Assembly (NCBI RefSeq): GCF_002307355.1 | Contig: NZ_CP017481.1 | Location: forward strand, 4,216,001 to 4,280,000 | Direction: 5' to 3' | Length of the DNA stretch: 64,000 bases | Origin: Pectobacterium polaris | Lineage (GTDB): Bacteria > Pseudomonadota > Gammaproteobacteria > Enterobacterales > Enterobacteriaceae | In this document: one piece after another, positions 32,635-41,646 of the stretch | Position numbering within the stretch: position 1 is the first letter of the stretch | Layout of the letters: the number at the start of each line of letters is the position of its first letter | Made by a program: the position numbers and the translations under genes | Notes under the pieces: model-generated | What the model was told of the DNA's origin: nothing | Database searches by the model: none | What the model saw: only the letters and a program-made list of their open reading frames with translations

Positions 32635-33312
32635 ATGTCGTATCAGTGGGATTTTTCCGCCATCTGGCCCTATCACCAACTGCTGCTGGAAGGGCTATGG
32701 GGAACGATAAAGATCGGTGCCACCAGCATACTGATCGGGATGGTGGCTGGCATGGTGCTCGCCGCCATGAAAATGTCGCCTCGGCGACTCTTGCGCCTGC
32801 CTGCCGCGATGTTGATTGGCTTTTATCGTAATACGCCCGCGCTGGTGCATTTTTTCTGGATTTACTACGCCCTGCCCGTCATTACGCCCTTAACGTTTTC
32901 GCCTTTTACCGCTGCCGTGATCGCGCTGTCCGCCCAGTCCGGTGCCTTTTATGCCGAAGTTTACCGTGGCGCGATTTCCTCTATTCACGCGGGGCAATGG
33001 GAAGGCGCAAAAGCGCTGGGCATGTCGAAATCAACGGCACTGCGTCGGGTTATTCTTCCTCAGGCGTTACGCCGGATGATCCCGCCCTTTATTGAGCGCT
33101 CGTTTGAACTCATCAAATCCACGTCGCTGGCGTCATCACTGGCCTATAGCGAACTGCTTTATCAGGCGATGCAGATCAACAGCCAGACCTACCGACCGCT
33201 GGAAGTCTACAGTCTGGTGGCGGTGATGTATTTCACCCTGCTGCTGCTGATTAGCCTGTTCAGTCAACATATTGAGAAACGGCTGTCGCTGGCAGATCGC
33301 CGGCTCGCGTAA
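32635..33312 (+). CDS. Polar amino-acid ABC transporter permease
   Basis: HisM/GlnP-type inner-membrane permease of 225 residues. It starts MSYQWDFSAIWPYHQLLLEG, has about five hydrophobic segments, the FYRNTPALVHFFW segment and the cytoplasmic EAA loop GQWEGAKALGMSKSTALRRV that docks on the ATPase. It is eight bases before a second permease, with which it shares the first residues (YQWDFS), indicating an old duplication. Confidence 0.93.
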   Translation: MSYQWDFSAIWPYHQLLLEGLWGTIKIGATSILIGMVAGMVLAAMKMSPRRLLRLPAAMLIGFYRNTPALVHFFWIYYALPVITPLTFSPFTAAVIALSAQSGAFYAEVYRGAISSIHAGQWEGAKALGMSKSTALRRVILPQALRRMIPPFIERSFELIKSTSLASSLAYSELLYQAMQINSQTYRPLEVYSLVAVMYFTLLLLISLFSQHIEKRLSLADRRLA

Positions 33313-33320
33313 GGAACATC

Positions 33321-33986
33321 ATGCACTATCAATGGGATTTTTCGCTGGTCTGGCACAACCTTCCCGTGCTGCTGAAAGGCCTTGGCGTCACACTCGAACT
33401 CTGGCTGCTGGCCGGTGTACTAGGCACCGCGCTGGGGCTGGTTCTCGGTCTGTTTCGCGTATTTGGCAAACGCTGGCTGTCGCTGCCCGCCAGAGTCTTT
33501 GTCGAAATCTTCCGTAATACGCCCGTTCTGATCCAACTGATCTGGTTTTATTACGCTTTCCCGGTTCTGGTCGGCGTGCAGTTCAGTACCTTTGCCGCCG
33601 CCACGCTGGCTCTGACGCTGTATAGCGCCGCGTACTGTACGGAAATTTTCCGCGCTGGGCTGCAATCCATCGACCACGGACAGTGGGAAGGCGCAAAAGC
33701 GCTGGGCATGCGGCAGACGGTGATCCTGCGGCGCGTGGTTCTACCGCAGGTATTACGCAACATGCTGCCCGCCCTCACCAACCGGATGATCGAACTGGCC
33801 AAGGTAACCTCGCTGGCCTCCATACTGGCCGTCAACGAACTGATGTATCAGGGACGACTGCTGAGCAGTACCTATTATCGTCCGCTGGAAATCCTGACGG
33901 TGGTCGCGCTGCTCTATTTCATTTTGATCTGGCCGGGGAGCTACCTTGCCGCACGACTTGAACGTCGTTTCCGTTCAACCCCCTAG
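33321..33986 (+). CDS. Polar amino-acid ABC transporter permease
   Basis: Second permease, 221 residues, starting MHYQWDFSLVWHNLPVLLKG. It has the same fold and EAA loop (GQWEGAKALGMRQTVILRRV, about residues 121-140) as its upstream neighbour and probably forms a heterodimer with it. The ATPase gene follows after 23 bases. Confidence 0.93.
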   Translation: MHYQWDFSLVWHNLPVLLKGLGVTLELWLLAGVLGTALGLVLGLFRVFGKRWLSLPARVFVEIFRNTPVLIQLIWFYYAFPVLVGVQFSTFAAATLALTLYSAAYCTEIFRAGLQSIDHGQWEGAKALGMRQTVILRRVVLPQVLRNMLPALTNRMIELAKVTSLASILAVNELMYQGRLLSSTYYRPLEILTVVALLYFILIWPGSYLAARLERRFRSTP

Positions 33987-34009
33987 TCTGACAGTGCCAC
34001 AGGATTGCT

Positions 34010-34876
34010 ATGCGTGAAGCTATTAGTGTGAATAAAAATCGTACGTTGAATGAAAACGGTACGTTGAATGAAAATAGTACGTTGAGTGGAAATGAAGCTC
34101 TGAACGACGATATCGTCCTGCGCATTCGCGGGCTCCAGAAACGCTTCGGTGCCGTTGAGGTATTGAAAGGGATCGATCTGGATGTACGTCGCGGCGAAAA
34201 AATTGCCATCATCGGCGGCAGCGGATCGGGAAAAAGCACCCTGCTGCGCTGCCTGAATTTTATGGAGATCCCCAGCGCCGGCACTATCGAACTGGATGAC
34301 GTGGTACTGGGAAAAACCAATGCGAAAGGCCAGCGCGACTACCCGGAAAAGCAGCTGTGCGCCGTGCGGGAACGCGTAGGCATGGTGTTTCAACAGTTCA
34401 ATCTGTTTCCCCATATGACCGTGCTGGAAAACGTGCGTGAAGCGCTGCTGTCGGTGAAGAAAATGCCACGGCATGACGCGGATATCATCGCCAAAGCGCA
34501 GTTGGAAAAGGTCGGGCTGGGCAACAAACAAGACGCCCGCCCCGCCAGCCTGTCCGGTGGTCAGCAGCAGCGGGTGGCGATTGCTCGGGCTCTGGCGATG
34601 TCGCCAGAAGTCATGCTGTTTGATGAACCGACATCGTCACTGGACCCAGAGCTGGTGGGCGAAGTGCTGCACACCATCCGAGCGCTCGCGGAGGAAGGCC
34701 GCACCCTTCTGCTGGTCACCCATGAACTGGGGTTTGCCTATCACTTCGCCGATCGCGTCGTGTTTATCGAGAATGGCGTGATCCATGAAATGGGCAGCGC
34801 CGAACAGGTACTCAAAAACCCGCAGCAGCCCCGAACCCAGGCCTTTCTTGCCCGCTTTGCCGAGCGCTCCTTTTAA
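34010..34876 (+). CDS. Amino-acid ABC transporter ATP-binding protein
   Basis: HisP/GlnQ-type ATPase driving the importer. Walker A GGSGSGKST (about residues 73-81), Q loop MVFQQFNLFP, signature LSGGQQQRVAIARAL, Walker B VMLFDEPTSSLDPE and the H loop LVTHEL are all present. At 288 residues it is about 40 longer than typical because of an N-terminal extension containing a six-residue repeat (TLNENG, TLNENS, TLSGNE). The real start could be further downstream, as the family usually begins just before IRGLQKRFGAVEVL. Confidence 0.93.
   Translation: MREAISVNKNRTLNENGTLNENSTLSGNEALNDDIVLRIRGLQKRFGAVEVLKGIDLDVRRGEKIAIIGGSGSGKSTLLRCLNFMEIPSAGTIELDDVVLGKTNAKGQRDYPEKQLCAVRERVGMVFQQFNLFPHMTVLENVREALLSVKKMPRHDADIIAKAQLEKVGLGNKQDARPASLSGGQQQRVAIARALAMSPEVMLFDEPTSSLDPELVGEVLHTIRALAEEGRTLLLVTHELGFAYHFADRVVFIENGVIHEMGSAEQVLKNPQQPRTQAFLARFAERSF
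34041..34094 (+). repeat. 18-bp tandem repeat, three in-frame units, at the ATPase N-terminus
   Basis: Units start at 34041, 34059 and 34077, each beginning GTACGTTGA. The first two differ only in their last three bases; the third has diverged more. Each encodes six residues, so copy changes would be tolerated. Confidence 0.75.
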
Positions 34877-34904
34877 CTCATCATTCACATTCAGGAACAG
34901 CACG

Positions 34905-35822
34905 ATGCAACCCACACTATCCAGCCAGAGCAGCCAGGCCTATTTGCAGGATCCGCGTAACAGCGACGTACAGGTGTATGTGAATGGGGAGTTTGTTCAT
35001 CGCGACAACGCGGTGGTGTCAATTTTTGATTCCGGCTACGTGTGCGGCGACGGCGTATGGGAAGGCCTGCGGTTGGTTAACGGCCGCCTGATTGCGCTGG
35101 ATTCGCATCTGGATCGCCTGTTCGACGGTGCCGCCACGATCCAGCTGGATATCGGCCATAGCCGGGAAGCGCTGACCGATATTCTCTATCAAACGCTCGC
35201 CATCAACGGTATGACCGATGGTGCGCATATTCGCCTGATGATTACCCGAGGGAAAAAGCATACGCCGAATCAGGATCCCCGCTTTATTATCGGCGGCGCA
35301 ACGGTCGTGTGCGTGGCGGAGTATAAAGTCGTCGATACGGCGGCGAAAAAACGCGGGCTGACGCTGTTTACCTCAACCTATCGCACCAGTACGCCAGACG
35401 TCTTCGATCTGCGGCTGAATTCGCACAGTCGACTCAATCTGATTCAGGCGCTGCTACAGGCGTTGCAGGCCGGTGCTGATGAGGCGCTGATGCTGGATCC
35501 GCACGGTTTTGTCGCCAGCTGTAACTCCACCAACTTTTTTATCGTCCGCCGCGGTGAACTGTGGACGTCATCAGGCCGCTACTGCTTCAACGGCATCACC
35601 CGCCAGACCATTATCAACCTTGCAGAGGCCAACGGGCTGAAGGTTAAGACTCAAGATTTTACGCTGGCAGAAGCCCTCACCGCTGACGAAGCCTTTGTCA
35701 CCGGCACGCTGGCGGGTATCACCCCAGTAAAAGCGCTGGACGGCCGCCCATTTAACCCCGAGCACCGACCGGTAACCGAACAGCTCAGCCGCTGGTATGA
35801 GGCGTATTTGTATGCGCAGTGA
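34905..35822 (+). CDS. Class IV PLP aminotransferase (D-amino-acid/branched-chain type)
   Basis: Fold-type IV transaminases act on branched-chain or D-amino acids, or lyse aminodeoxychorismate. The start MQPTLSSQSSQAYLQDPRNS follows AGGAACAG; 305 residues. Typical elements are VNGEFVHRDNAVVSIFDSGY near the N-terminus, GVWEGLR, the lysine region NSHSRLNLIQALLQAL (its lysine-equivalent needs alignment because RLN replaces the common K), GFVASCNSTNFF and the phosphate-binding FNGITRQTII. It is 28 bases after the ATPase gene, so it probably processes the imported amino acid. Confidence 0.87.
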   Translation: MQPTLSSQSSQAYLQDPRNSDVQVYVNGEFVHRDNAVVSIFDSGYVCGDGVWEGLRLVNGRLIALDSHLDRLFDGAATIQLDIGHSREALTDILYQTLAINGMTDGAHIRLMITRGKKHTPNQDPRFIIGGATVVCVAEYKVVDTAAKKRGLTLFTSTYRTSTPDVFDLRLNSHSRLNLIQALLQALQAGADEALMLDPHGFVASCNSTNFFIVRRGELWTSSGRYCFNGITRQTIINLAEANGLKVKTQDFTLAEALTADEAFVTGTLAGITPVKALDGRPFNPEHRPVTEQLSRWYEAYLYAQ

Positions 35823-36040
35823 TAGCGGTGCATCGTCGTGAAACAAGGCGTTCCCAGAAGAACGCGATAACCTCGTTATGCCCCTGTTCTGCCTGCTGAA
35901 TGTCTTCGACGTAAACGTGGGTGACCACCGCGGCGGTTTAATGCGCTAAGTTTATCAACGAATTGATTCAACGAAATATTAACCGTCAGAAACATTTCAT
36001 GTAACCTAAGCGCCACTTTTTCAAAAGAGCAGGTCAGGGA

Positions 36041-38068
36041 ATGAAAGCCGTAAAGTTACTGTTTGGCATCCTACTACTGAATATGGTCATAGGGGTCAGC
36101 ACGGCTATCGCCGCCCCGGACGACACCGCACACCCTTTTTACGCGGGTAAAACGCTGGCGCATCCGATCATTTCGGGCGCACGCGAAAGCAGCGCCCTTC
36201 TGGTTTTCATTCAGGAAAACCAGGTGGTCAAAGGCTATTATTGCTTCTGTAGTGAAGAGGATGACAGTGTCGATCACCTTCCCCACCTGCTCGGTACCTT
36301 CCCCGATTCCACCATTGAATCCGTGTTTTATGCCGACGTAGACCAGGCTGGTCAAATCACGCTGGTGTTGAGTAAAAGCCACGGCAAGTTCGCCCTGCGC
36401 GGTTGGCGTTACATTGAAGACGGCAGCTATATTCCGCTGCTAAGTTTACAGCCGGTTCTCGACAAGCTGGTTCGCGAGAATAAGGATCTCAATTCAACTC
36501 TGGTGAAACGCGCACTCGGCAAGCTTCCACCTTATGACTACAGCGCGCAGTACCCTAAGTTCGATAATCACGATTTCGATAACATCGACTTTACTCAGGG
36601 CAACGTTGTCGGCTGGTATCTTGACGATGGCACACCTTCTCATGCTGCGAAACAGCCAGCAGACAACGTCTACGCTTATAAAAAAACCTTTGCGGAAAAA
36701 GACGGTTTATTCCTCACCGTAACTTTCCGTCGCGTGGAAGATAGCGCAACCCCCGGATTTCGCGTGACAGCCATAAGTTGGCAAGCTGACCCGGCTAAAT
36801 TCAGCGGCAGCGAGAATGGGCCTTATGTCTATTACTCGGCACAATATGGCTTAGTAAAAGGTTTTTTCCTGCGTGGCGTTCCTGACGGAAAATGGACCAC
36901 CGTCGGCGAGAACTTCGGCAGTTCAGGTAGCTATATAGCGGGACAACAGCAAGGCCAGTGGACCATCAGCGATGGGCAAGAAACGGCAACGGGATTGATG
37001 AAAGACGATGAGCGTGAAGGCCGCTGGGAAATCACCGACGGAATGGATGGCAATACACCAGAGCTGGGTGGCTTCGATACCTACCTCAATGGACAGCGTC
37101 ATGGCCCCAGCGAGCGCCGTCTGGCGGGTGTGCTGCGCTCGAAGGGCGATTATGTTGATGACCAGCCTGAAGGCATGTGGATCACCGAAAACGGCGAGGG
37201 CCCGTTTGTGAAAGGCGTGGCTAACGGTATGTGGAAACTAAAGACGGCTGACGGCGAGATCCAGCAGGTCGAACTGATGGCTGGCATAAAGCAGGGAGAA
37301 CTGCGCTGGAGTGATGAGAAAGGCCGTCTGACACAAATCATTCATTATAAAGATAATCTTCCTCACGGTTTGTACCAGAAGTTCAACGCTGCCGGAAAAA
37401 TGGTTTATCAGGCTGACTATGTCATGGGCAAACTGGAGGGCCGTGAAGTCGAATATTATGACGATGGCACCACTCTGCGCGCCGATCGCGGCTACCGCAA
37501 TGGCGAACTCGACGGCCTGTATATCTATAATTTCCCTGACGGAAAACCGAAGTCCGTATCGACCTATGACCACGGTTATGAAGTCGGACTGATGCAGGAA
37601 TTTACCGCCACTGGCGTCAAAATTACCGAGCGCAATTACTGCCCTCGGTCGATGAGCGGCCGCGGCTACTGCGGTAAACAGCAAACCTTCAACCCTGACG
37701 GCACACCGCTCACCGAAGCCGATTATCTGTTCAACCGCCAGCAAACCAATAATACCTGGTATGCGAACGGTCAACGTCAGGATGAAACGCGTATCGGCAC
37801 CGATGACAGCTACACCCAAATCAGCTATTACCCTAACGGCCAGATGCAATGCATTAGTCGCTCGCAGGGTTTCAAACCGTTGGTGGTCGATGGCAAAGAG
37901 TACAAAGATTATCAGGGCGCGCTGCGCCAGGGCGAAAGCGCCTGTTATTACCCCGATGGCAAAGTCAAAAGCAGCGGAGTCTGGAAAGACGGCAGGCTGA
38001 CCACCAGCTGTGAAACCCGTTTCGATGAGAACGGAAAACAGACCGCCCCGGCCCTAAAGGCTGCGTGA
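36041..38068 (+). CDS. Exported MORN/YwqK-like repeat protein
   Basis: The 675-residue protein has a signal peptide (MKAVKLLFGILLLNMVIGVS, cleaved after about AIA). From about residue 290 to the end it carries many MORN-like repeats of the form G-x-W/Y-x(n)-G-x-x-x-G, for example PHGLYQKFNAAGKMVYQADY and GELDGLYIYNFPDGKPKS, as in YwqK-type proteins. The first 290 residues are of unknown fold. The repeats form beta-hairpin stacks in known proteins. It stands alone; no immunity or toxin gene is recognised beside it. Function unknown. Confidence 0.8.
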   Translation: MKAVKLLFGILLLNMVIGVSTAIAAPDDTAHPFYAGKTLAHPIISGARESSALLVFIQENQVVKGYYCFCSEEDDSVDHLPHLLGTFPDSTIESVFYADVDQAGQITLVLSKSHGKFALRGWRYIEDGSYIPLLSLQPVLDKLVRENKDLNSTLVKRALGKLPPYDYSAQYPKFDNHDFDNIDFTQGNVVGWYLDDGTPSHAAKQPADNVYAYKKTFAEKDGLFLTVTFRRVEDSATPGFRVTAISWQADPAKFSGSENGPYVYYSAQYGLVKGFFLRGVPDGKWTTVGENFGSSGSYIAGQQQGQWTISDGQETATGLMKDDEREGRWEITDGMDGNTPELGGFDTYLNGQRHGPSERRLAGVLRSKGDYVDDQPEGMWITENGEGPFVKGVANGMWKLKTADGEIQQVELMAGIKQGELRWSDEKGRLTQIIHYKDNLPHGLYQKFNAAGKMVYQADYVMGKLEGREVEYYDDGTTLRADRGYRNGELDGLYIYNFPDGKPKSVSTYDHGYEVGLMQEFTATGVKITERNYCPRSMSGRGYCGKQQTFNPDGTPLTEADYLFNRQQTNNTWYANGQRQDETRIGTDDSYTQISYYPNGQMQCISRSQGFKPLVVDGKEYKDYQGALRQGESACYYPDGKVKSSGVWKDGRLTTSCETRFDENGKQTAPALKAA

Positions 38069-38477
38069 TTCCGAAATGGGAGTATGAACGCTGATATCCC
38101 ACACAGGAGAAACGCTCAGTAATCGATGATTCTGCACGGGTATGCGGGTGATTCATATCCTTTCGAAAGTGGCTCCGCATTGAGTGAGGTTATATGGAGG
38201 CAAGTGCTTTCCATTACCCACTCAATGGGATAACGATAAGTCCCAACGTCTGCTCGGGGAGTTAGCCGCCGGGGTTTATGGGTCGTTCAGAGGTATTATT
38301 CAGCGACGCCTCAGATTTAAGAGCTCGTTTGGGATTGTCTGCTTTGGGTGGGTGCGGACGTTTTGAAGGCAAATTCGTTTTTGCCAAGCTGGCTTTTACC
38401 TTACCTAACCATTTATTAGGCATGCCACATCAGTTTTGTTAATCTTTCACGCTTATAACCAGAATGGATTTTAGAAA
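38069..38477. other. Gene-free interval at the start of the AT-rich block
   Basis: I see no supported gene. A 60-codon open frame (38184-38366) has no recognisable family or good ribosome site. The interval marks the change from the GC-richer flank to the AT-richer genes to its right. Confidence 0.5.
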
Positions 38478-39074
38478 ATGAATGAGCAGTTAAAGATTGA
38501 TATTCCTGCACAGGAAGGCCGGGGCTTTTGGGTTACTAAAGGTCAAACGTTCTGTGTTATTGATCCAGAAGGTCAGCAGGTTGCTGACTTGTGGGCCATT
38601 TCCGTTGAAGCTGGAGAAAAAGACTGGCTCAGCACATCACAGACACGAGACATAACTGAGCGATTATTTCCCGCCACCGGCGAATCTTTTTATAGCGAGA
38701 AAGGCAGACCTTTTCTCACCTTTGTGCAGGATAATTCACCGTGCCCGCATGATATGCTTTTTCCAGCGTGTAACCCTGGCCTTTACGAACGTGCTGGCCT
38801 GCTCGATCATCCTAACTGCCGCGACAACATGCTTTCAGCACTTCAAAAGGTGGACATCTCACTTCCTGTCGTCCCGGACCCGGTTAATTTCTTCCAGCGT
38901 TCTGAACCGCAGGCAGACGGTAAGCTTGAAGTACTGGCTTCTGATAACCCCCCGGGAGGGAATGTGATATTGCTGGCAGAAACGGATCTATATGTCGTGG
39001 TTACAGCCTGTTCTGTTGACTTCCATCCGACCAACGGGGGCCAATGTACTGGTATCCAGATTATTGTCGGTTGA
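38478..39074 (+). CDS. DUF1989 (urea carboxylase-associated) family protein
   Basis: The 198-residue protein fits DUF1989: KIDIPAQEGRGFWVTKGQTF at the N-terminus, DPEGQQVADLW near residue 35, the cysteine-rich NSPCPHDMLFPACNP (about residues 90-104) and DNPPGGNVILLAETDLYVVV. Relatives sit beside urea carboxylase or aminomethyltransferase-like genes; here it precedes an RhtB-type exporter by 94 bases, so it may act on an amino-acid-like or urea-like compound. Biochemical role unknown. Confidence 0.85.
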   Translation: MNEQLKIDIPAQEGRGFWVTKGQTFCVIDPEGQQVADLWAISVEAGEKDWLSTSQTRDITERLFPATGESFYSEKGRPFLTFVQDNSPCPHDMLFPACNPGLYERAGLLDHPNCRDNMLSALQKVDISLPVVPDPVNFFQRSEPQADGKLEVLASDNPPGGNVILLAETDLYVVVTACSVDFHPTNGGQCTGIQIIVG

Positions 39075-39168
39075 GTTCCAGATAGTTCATTACCGAGCAT
39101 TTACCTGCTCTCTTACTATGCAATTAGGGTGTAATTAGCCATTAGAGGCGCAATCAGTCGAGGTCACT

Positions 39169-39783
39169 GTGGAATTAATTCCTTATTTTCTATTTGCCGG
39201 TGCTCTCTTTTTAAATGCAGGAGTACCTGGTCCCAGTATCGCGGCCCTTGTTTCCAGGGTGATTACCAATGGCTGGCGCAATGTAATACCTTTCATCGCT
39301 GCAATGTGGATCGGTGAGGTTATCTGGCTCTCTATGGCTATGGCAGGTCTTACAACCCTTGCGCAAACATTCCAGACAGGCTTTTATATTCTGAAATGGG
39401 TCAGCATCATCTATCTCTGCTGGCTTGCGTTTAAAATGTGGCGTAAGCCTGTAAATGAAAAGGCAGACGAATTACCGCAACGTACATCTTCATGGTCAAT
39501 GTTTAGCGCTGGTATGGCATTAACTTTGGGCAACCCTAAGATCATGGTTTTCTACCTTGCGCTTCTTCCGTCATTTATCGATTTGCCAAAAGCAGGTTTA
39601 AGTGAATGGGCAATCCTAGCAAGCATTACGCTGGTTACATTAGCGGCAATTGATCTTACCTGGACTTTCATGGCACACAGGGCCCGAGTTTTATTACGTA
39701 CTCCTAAAGCTGTGAAAATTGCTAATCGTCTTGGCGCTGTTGCTATGGGCGGTGCCGCTGCGGTTATTGCTGCGCGTAACTAA
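39169..39783 (+). CDS. LysE/RhtB family amino-acid exporter
   Basis: Inner-membrane exporter of 204 residues with about six hydrophobic segments. The family signature is in GVPGPSIAALVSRVITNGWR (about residues 18-37) and ALTLGNPKIMVFYLALLPSF (about 117-136). The start is GTG, with GAGGT seven bases upstream; no ATG lies near. A hairpin terminator follows and the truncated AraC gene is convergent. Many such exporters are controlled by a neighbouring AraC or LysR regulator. Confidence 0.9.
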   Translation: MELIPYFLFAGALFLNAGVPGPSIAALVSRVITNGWRNVIPFIAAMWIGEVIWLSMAMAGLTTLAQTFQTGFYILKWVSIIYLCWLAFKMWRKPVNEKADELPQRTSSWSMFSAGMALTLGNPKIMVFYLALLPSFIDLPKAGLSEWAILASITLVTLAAIDLTWTFMAHRARVLLRTPKAVKIANRLGAVAMGGAAAVIAARN

Positions 39784-39790
39784 TATCCTA

Positions 39791-39825
39791 AAAAAATCTG
39801 CTGGCCATTGGTTAGCAGATTTCTT
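39791..39825 (+). terminator. Terminator after the RhtB-type exporter gene
   Basis: AAATCTGCT and AGCAGATTT form a nine-pair stem around an 11-base loop, with A-rich sequence before and TTCTTA after. It could work in both directions. Confidence 0.7.
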
Positions 39826-39950
39826 AGGCCGCAACGTCCGCTTTGGCACTTAGCAGTCGGGTAAAAGGACCGCTCCGTCAGTTAAGAGCGAAAGCAGACA
39901 TCTGTATCCACAGTGAGTGAATCTATTAAGTAGAAACACTCAAAGCCAGA

Positions 39951-40289
39951 TTAGAACTCGCTTGGGGTTGTCCCTATCACTGAACGAAATGCAGCAGAAA
40001 ACGCGGCAGGACAGGAAAAACCGAGTTGATAAGCGATCTGCTTAACGGATACACCGTTAGATAGAAGGTCTAATGAGGTATATATCCTGGCTCTCTGTTT
40101 CCACATTCTGAAGCTGAAACCTGTGTCACGTAAAAAATGGCGGGAAAAAGTACGTCCCGACATATTCGCAATATCAGCCATGTCAATTAAGGTCGCCTCC
40201 CACCGATGGCTGAGCATCAGTTCTCTTGCCGCACGAAATAAACGTTCATCACGCGGCATAGGGAGTTCCGCAGGCAAGAATGGCATCAT
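39951..40289 (-). pseudogene. Truncated AraC-family regulator (DNA-binding domain only)
   Basis: The 112 residues comprise a complete AraC double helix-turn-helix (IDMADIANMSGRTFSRHFLR, then VKQIAYQLGFSCPAAFSAAF) and nothing else. The family is usually 250-300 residues with an N-terminal sensor domain. In the same frame a TGA lies eight codons before the first ATG, and within 40 bases comes the terminator of the next gene, so the sensor domain appears deleted. It could still be expressed as a stand-alone DNA-binding protein. Confidence 0.75.
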
Positions 40290-40327
40290 TAGTGCGAGAA
40301 ATATATGCCGTCATTTTTAGGTTGAGA

Positions 40328-40365
40328 AAAAGCCCCCGGCTGAGAGACAGTCGTCGGGGGCTTAG
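40328..40365 (-). terminator. Terminator of the DUF1348 gene
   Basis: On the minus strand AGCCCCCGACGACTGTCTCT is followed by the complementary CGGGGGCT and then TTTTTCT. The GC-rich stem and T run make a strong rho-independent terminator 20 bases after the DUF1348 stop. Confidence 0.85.
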
Positions 40366-40384
40366 CGGAAGAAAATGTAGAACC

Positions 40385-40861
40385 TTACAGGCCCAGCTCC
40401 GACAGACCAGGATGATCATCCGGACGACGACCCAGTGGCCAGTGGAACTTGCGTTCACTCTCTTTAATCGGCATGTCGTTTATACAGGCGAAGCGACGTT
40501 GCATCAGGCCATCTGCTTCAAATTCCCAGTTTTCATTGCCATAAGAGCGGAACCAGTTGCCCGAATCATCATGCCATTCATAGGCGTACCGCACGGCGAT
40601 GCGGTTGTCAGTAAACGCCCATAGTTCTTTAATCAGACGATACTCAAGTTCTTTTTTCCACTTCCGCGTGAGGAAACCTTTGGCTTCTTCACGATTGGTT
40701 GCAAACTCGGCGCGATTACGCCATTTGGTGTCCAGCGTGTAGGCCAGCGATACCTTTTCGGCATCTCGGCTGTTCCAGCCATCTTCAGCGAGTCGCACCT
40801 TCTCAATCGCCGTTTCGCGAGTAAAAGGAGGAAGTGGCGGGCGAGTCTGTTTATCGGACAT
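40385..40861 (-). CDS. DUF1348 (SnoaL/NTF2-like) family protein
   Basis: A 158-residue single-domain protein. The conserved [24 protein letters not shown]-type [38 protein letters not shown] and DLMQRR-like [15 protein letters not shown] segments match DUF1348. The NTF2-like cone fold suggests a small-molecule enzyme or binding role, but none is established. It lies downstream of the TetR gene in the same direction, with an interspersed repeat between, and may belong to that regulon. Confidence 0.88.
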   Translation of the reverse strand: MSDKQTRPPLPPFTRETAIEKVRLAEDGWNSRDAEKVSLAYTLDTKWRNRAEFATNREEAKGFLTRKWKKELEYRLIKELWAFTDNRIAVRYAYEWHDDSGNWFRSYGNENWEFEADGLMQRRFACINDMPIKESERKFHWPLGRRPDDHPGLSELGL

Positions 40862-40884
40862 GGTAGAGCCTCCAGGAAATTTGG

Positions 40885-41013
<129 letters not shown>

Positions 41014-41047
41014 ATCAGTAGAACGAGGTTTTTTTGAAACTCAGGCC

Positions 41048-41617
41048 CTAGTGAGAGACCTGCTTCAACAACAGTTGCGCCACTTCTCTTGCGCTATCGG
41101 CCGCACTGTCATCGCCCATCACGTGTGACATGGTGATAGCGCCCTCCATCAGAATCAGCAACTGTTTGGCCAAGGCTGATGGTTGCTCGATGTTTAATTG
41201 CGTGGTGAGTTCCAGCGTGTAATCCAGCAATTTTTGTTTATGAAGCTTTGCGATCTGGCGAACGGGATCGGCAGGGTCACCCACTTCTCCAGCCGTGTTA
41301 ATAAAGGCACAACCACGGAAGCCATCTGACTCAAACCAGCCTTTGAGTACAGTGAACATATTCAGGATACGCTCCTGAGGGGTAGTGCCTTTATCACATT
41401 CAGTTCTGAACCAGTGCATCCAGCGTTCATCACGTGCATTCAACGCGGCGGCTGCCACGTCATCTTTGGTCGCGAAATAGCGATAAATACTTTTCCTTGC
41501 GACGCCAGAGGTCTTAACCAGAAGGTCCATGCCTGTGGCATGAATGCCGTTCTGATAGATAAGTTGCTCGGCGGTCGCCAGGATTTTTTCTCGGGTATCG
41601 TTCGGCTTTTTGTTCAT
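41048..41617 (-). CDS. TetR/AcrR-family regulator
   Basis: The 189-residue protein has an N-terminal TetR helix-turn-helix (TREKILATAEQLIYQNGIHA, then VKTSGVARKSIYRYFATKDD) and a helical ligand-binding domain with GFRGCAFINTAGEVGDP. This domain recalls regulators of oxidative or electrophile-responsive small enzymes. A perfect 22-base palindrome eight bases upstream of its ATG is the probable autoregulatory operator. The DUF1348 gene follows in the same direction. Confidence 0.9.
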   Translation of the reverse strand: MNKKPNDTREKILATAEQLIYQNGIHATGMDLLVKTSGVARKSIYRYFATKDDVAAAALNARDERWMHWFRTECDKGTTPQERILNMFTVLKGWFESDGFRGCAFINTAGEVGDPADPVRQIAKLHKQKLLDYTLELTTQLNIEQPSALAKQLLILMEGAITMSHVMGDDSAADSAREVAQLLLKQVSH

Positions 41618-41624
41618 GAATTAA

Positions 41625-41646
41625 TGGTAGAACGATCGTTCTACCA
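41625..41646. promoter_or_regulatory. Perfect palindromic operator upstream of the TetR gene
   Basis: TGGTAGAACGA-TCGTTCTACCA is a 22-base perfect palindrome directly upstream of the TetR start codon. The length and symmetry are typical for TetR dimers. Confidence 0.75.

Noticed and set aside
35571..35846. Long minus-strand frames opposite coding genes throughout the window
   Set aside because: They mirror GC-rich genes on the other strand and show no family features.
35840..35935. Minus-strand stretch reading like a protein end (HVYVEDIQQAEQGHNEVIAF)
   Set aside because: No start, no longer homologous frame and no recognisable family; it may be a small gene remnant but cannot be supported.
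38184..38366. 60-codon frame before the DUF1989 gene
   Set aside because: No family, no convincing ribosome site and located in a gene-poor interval.
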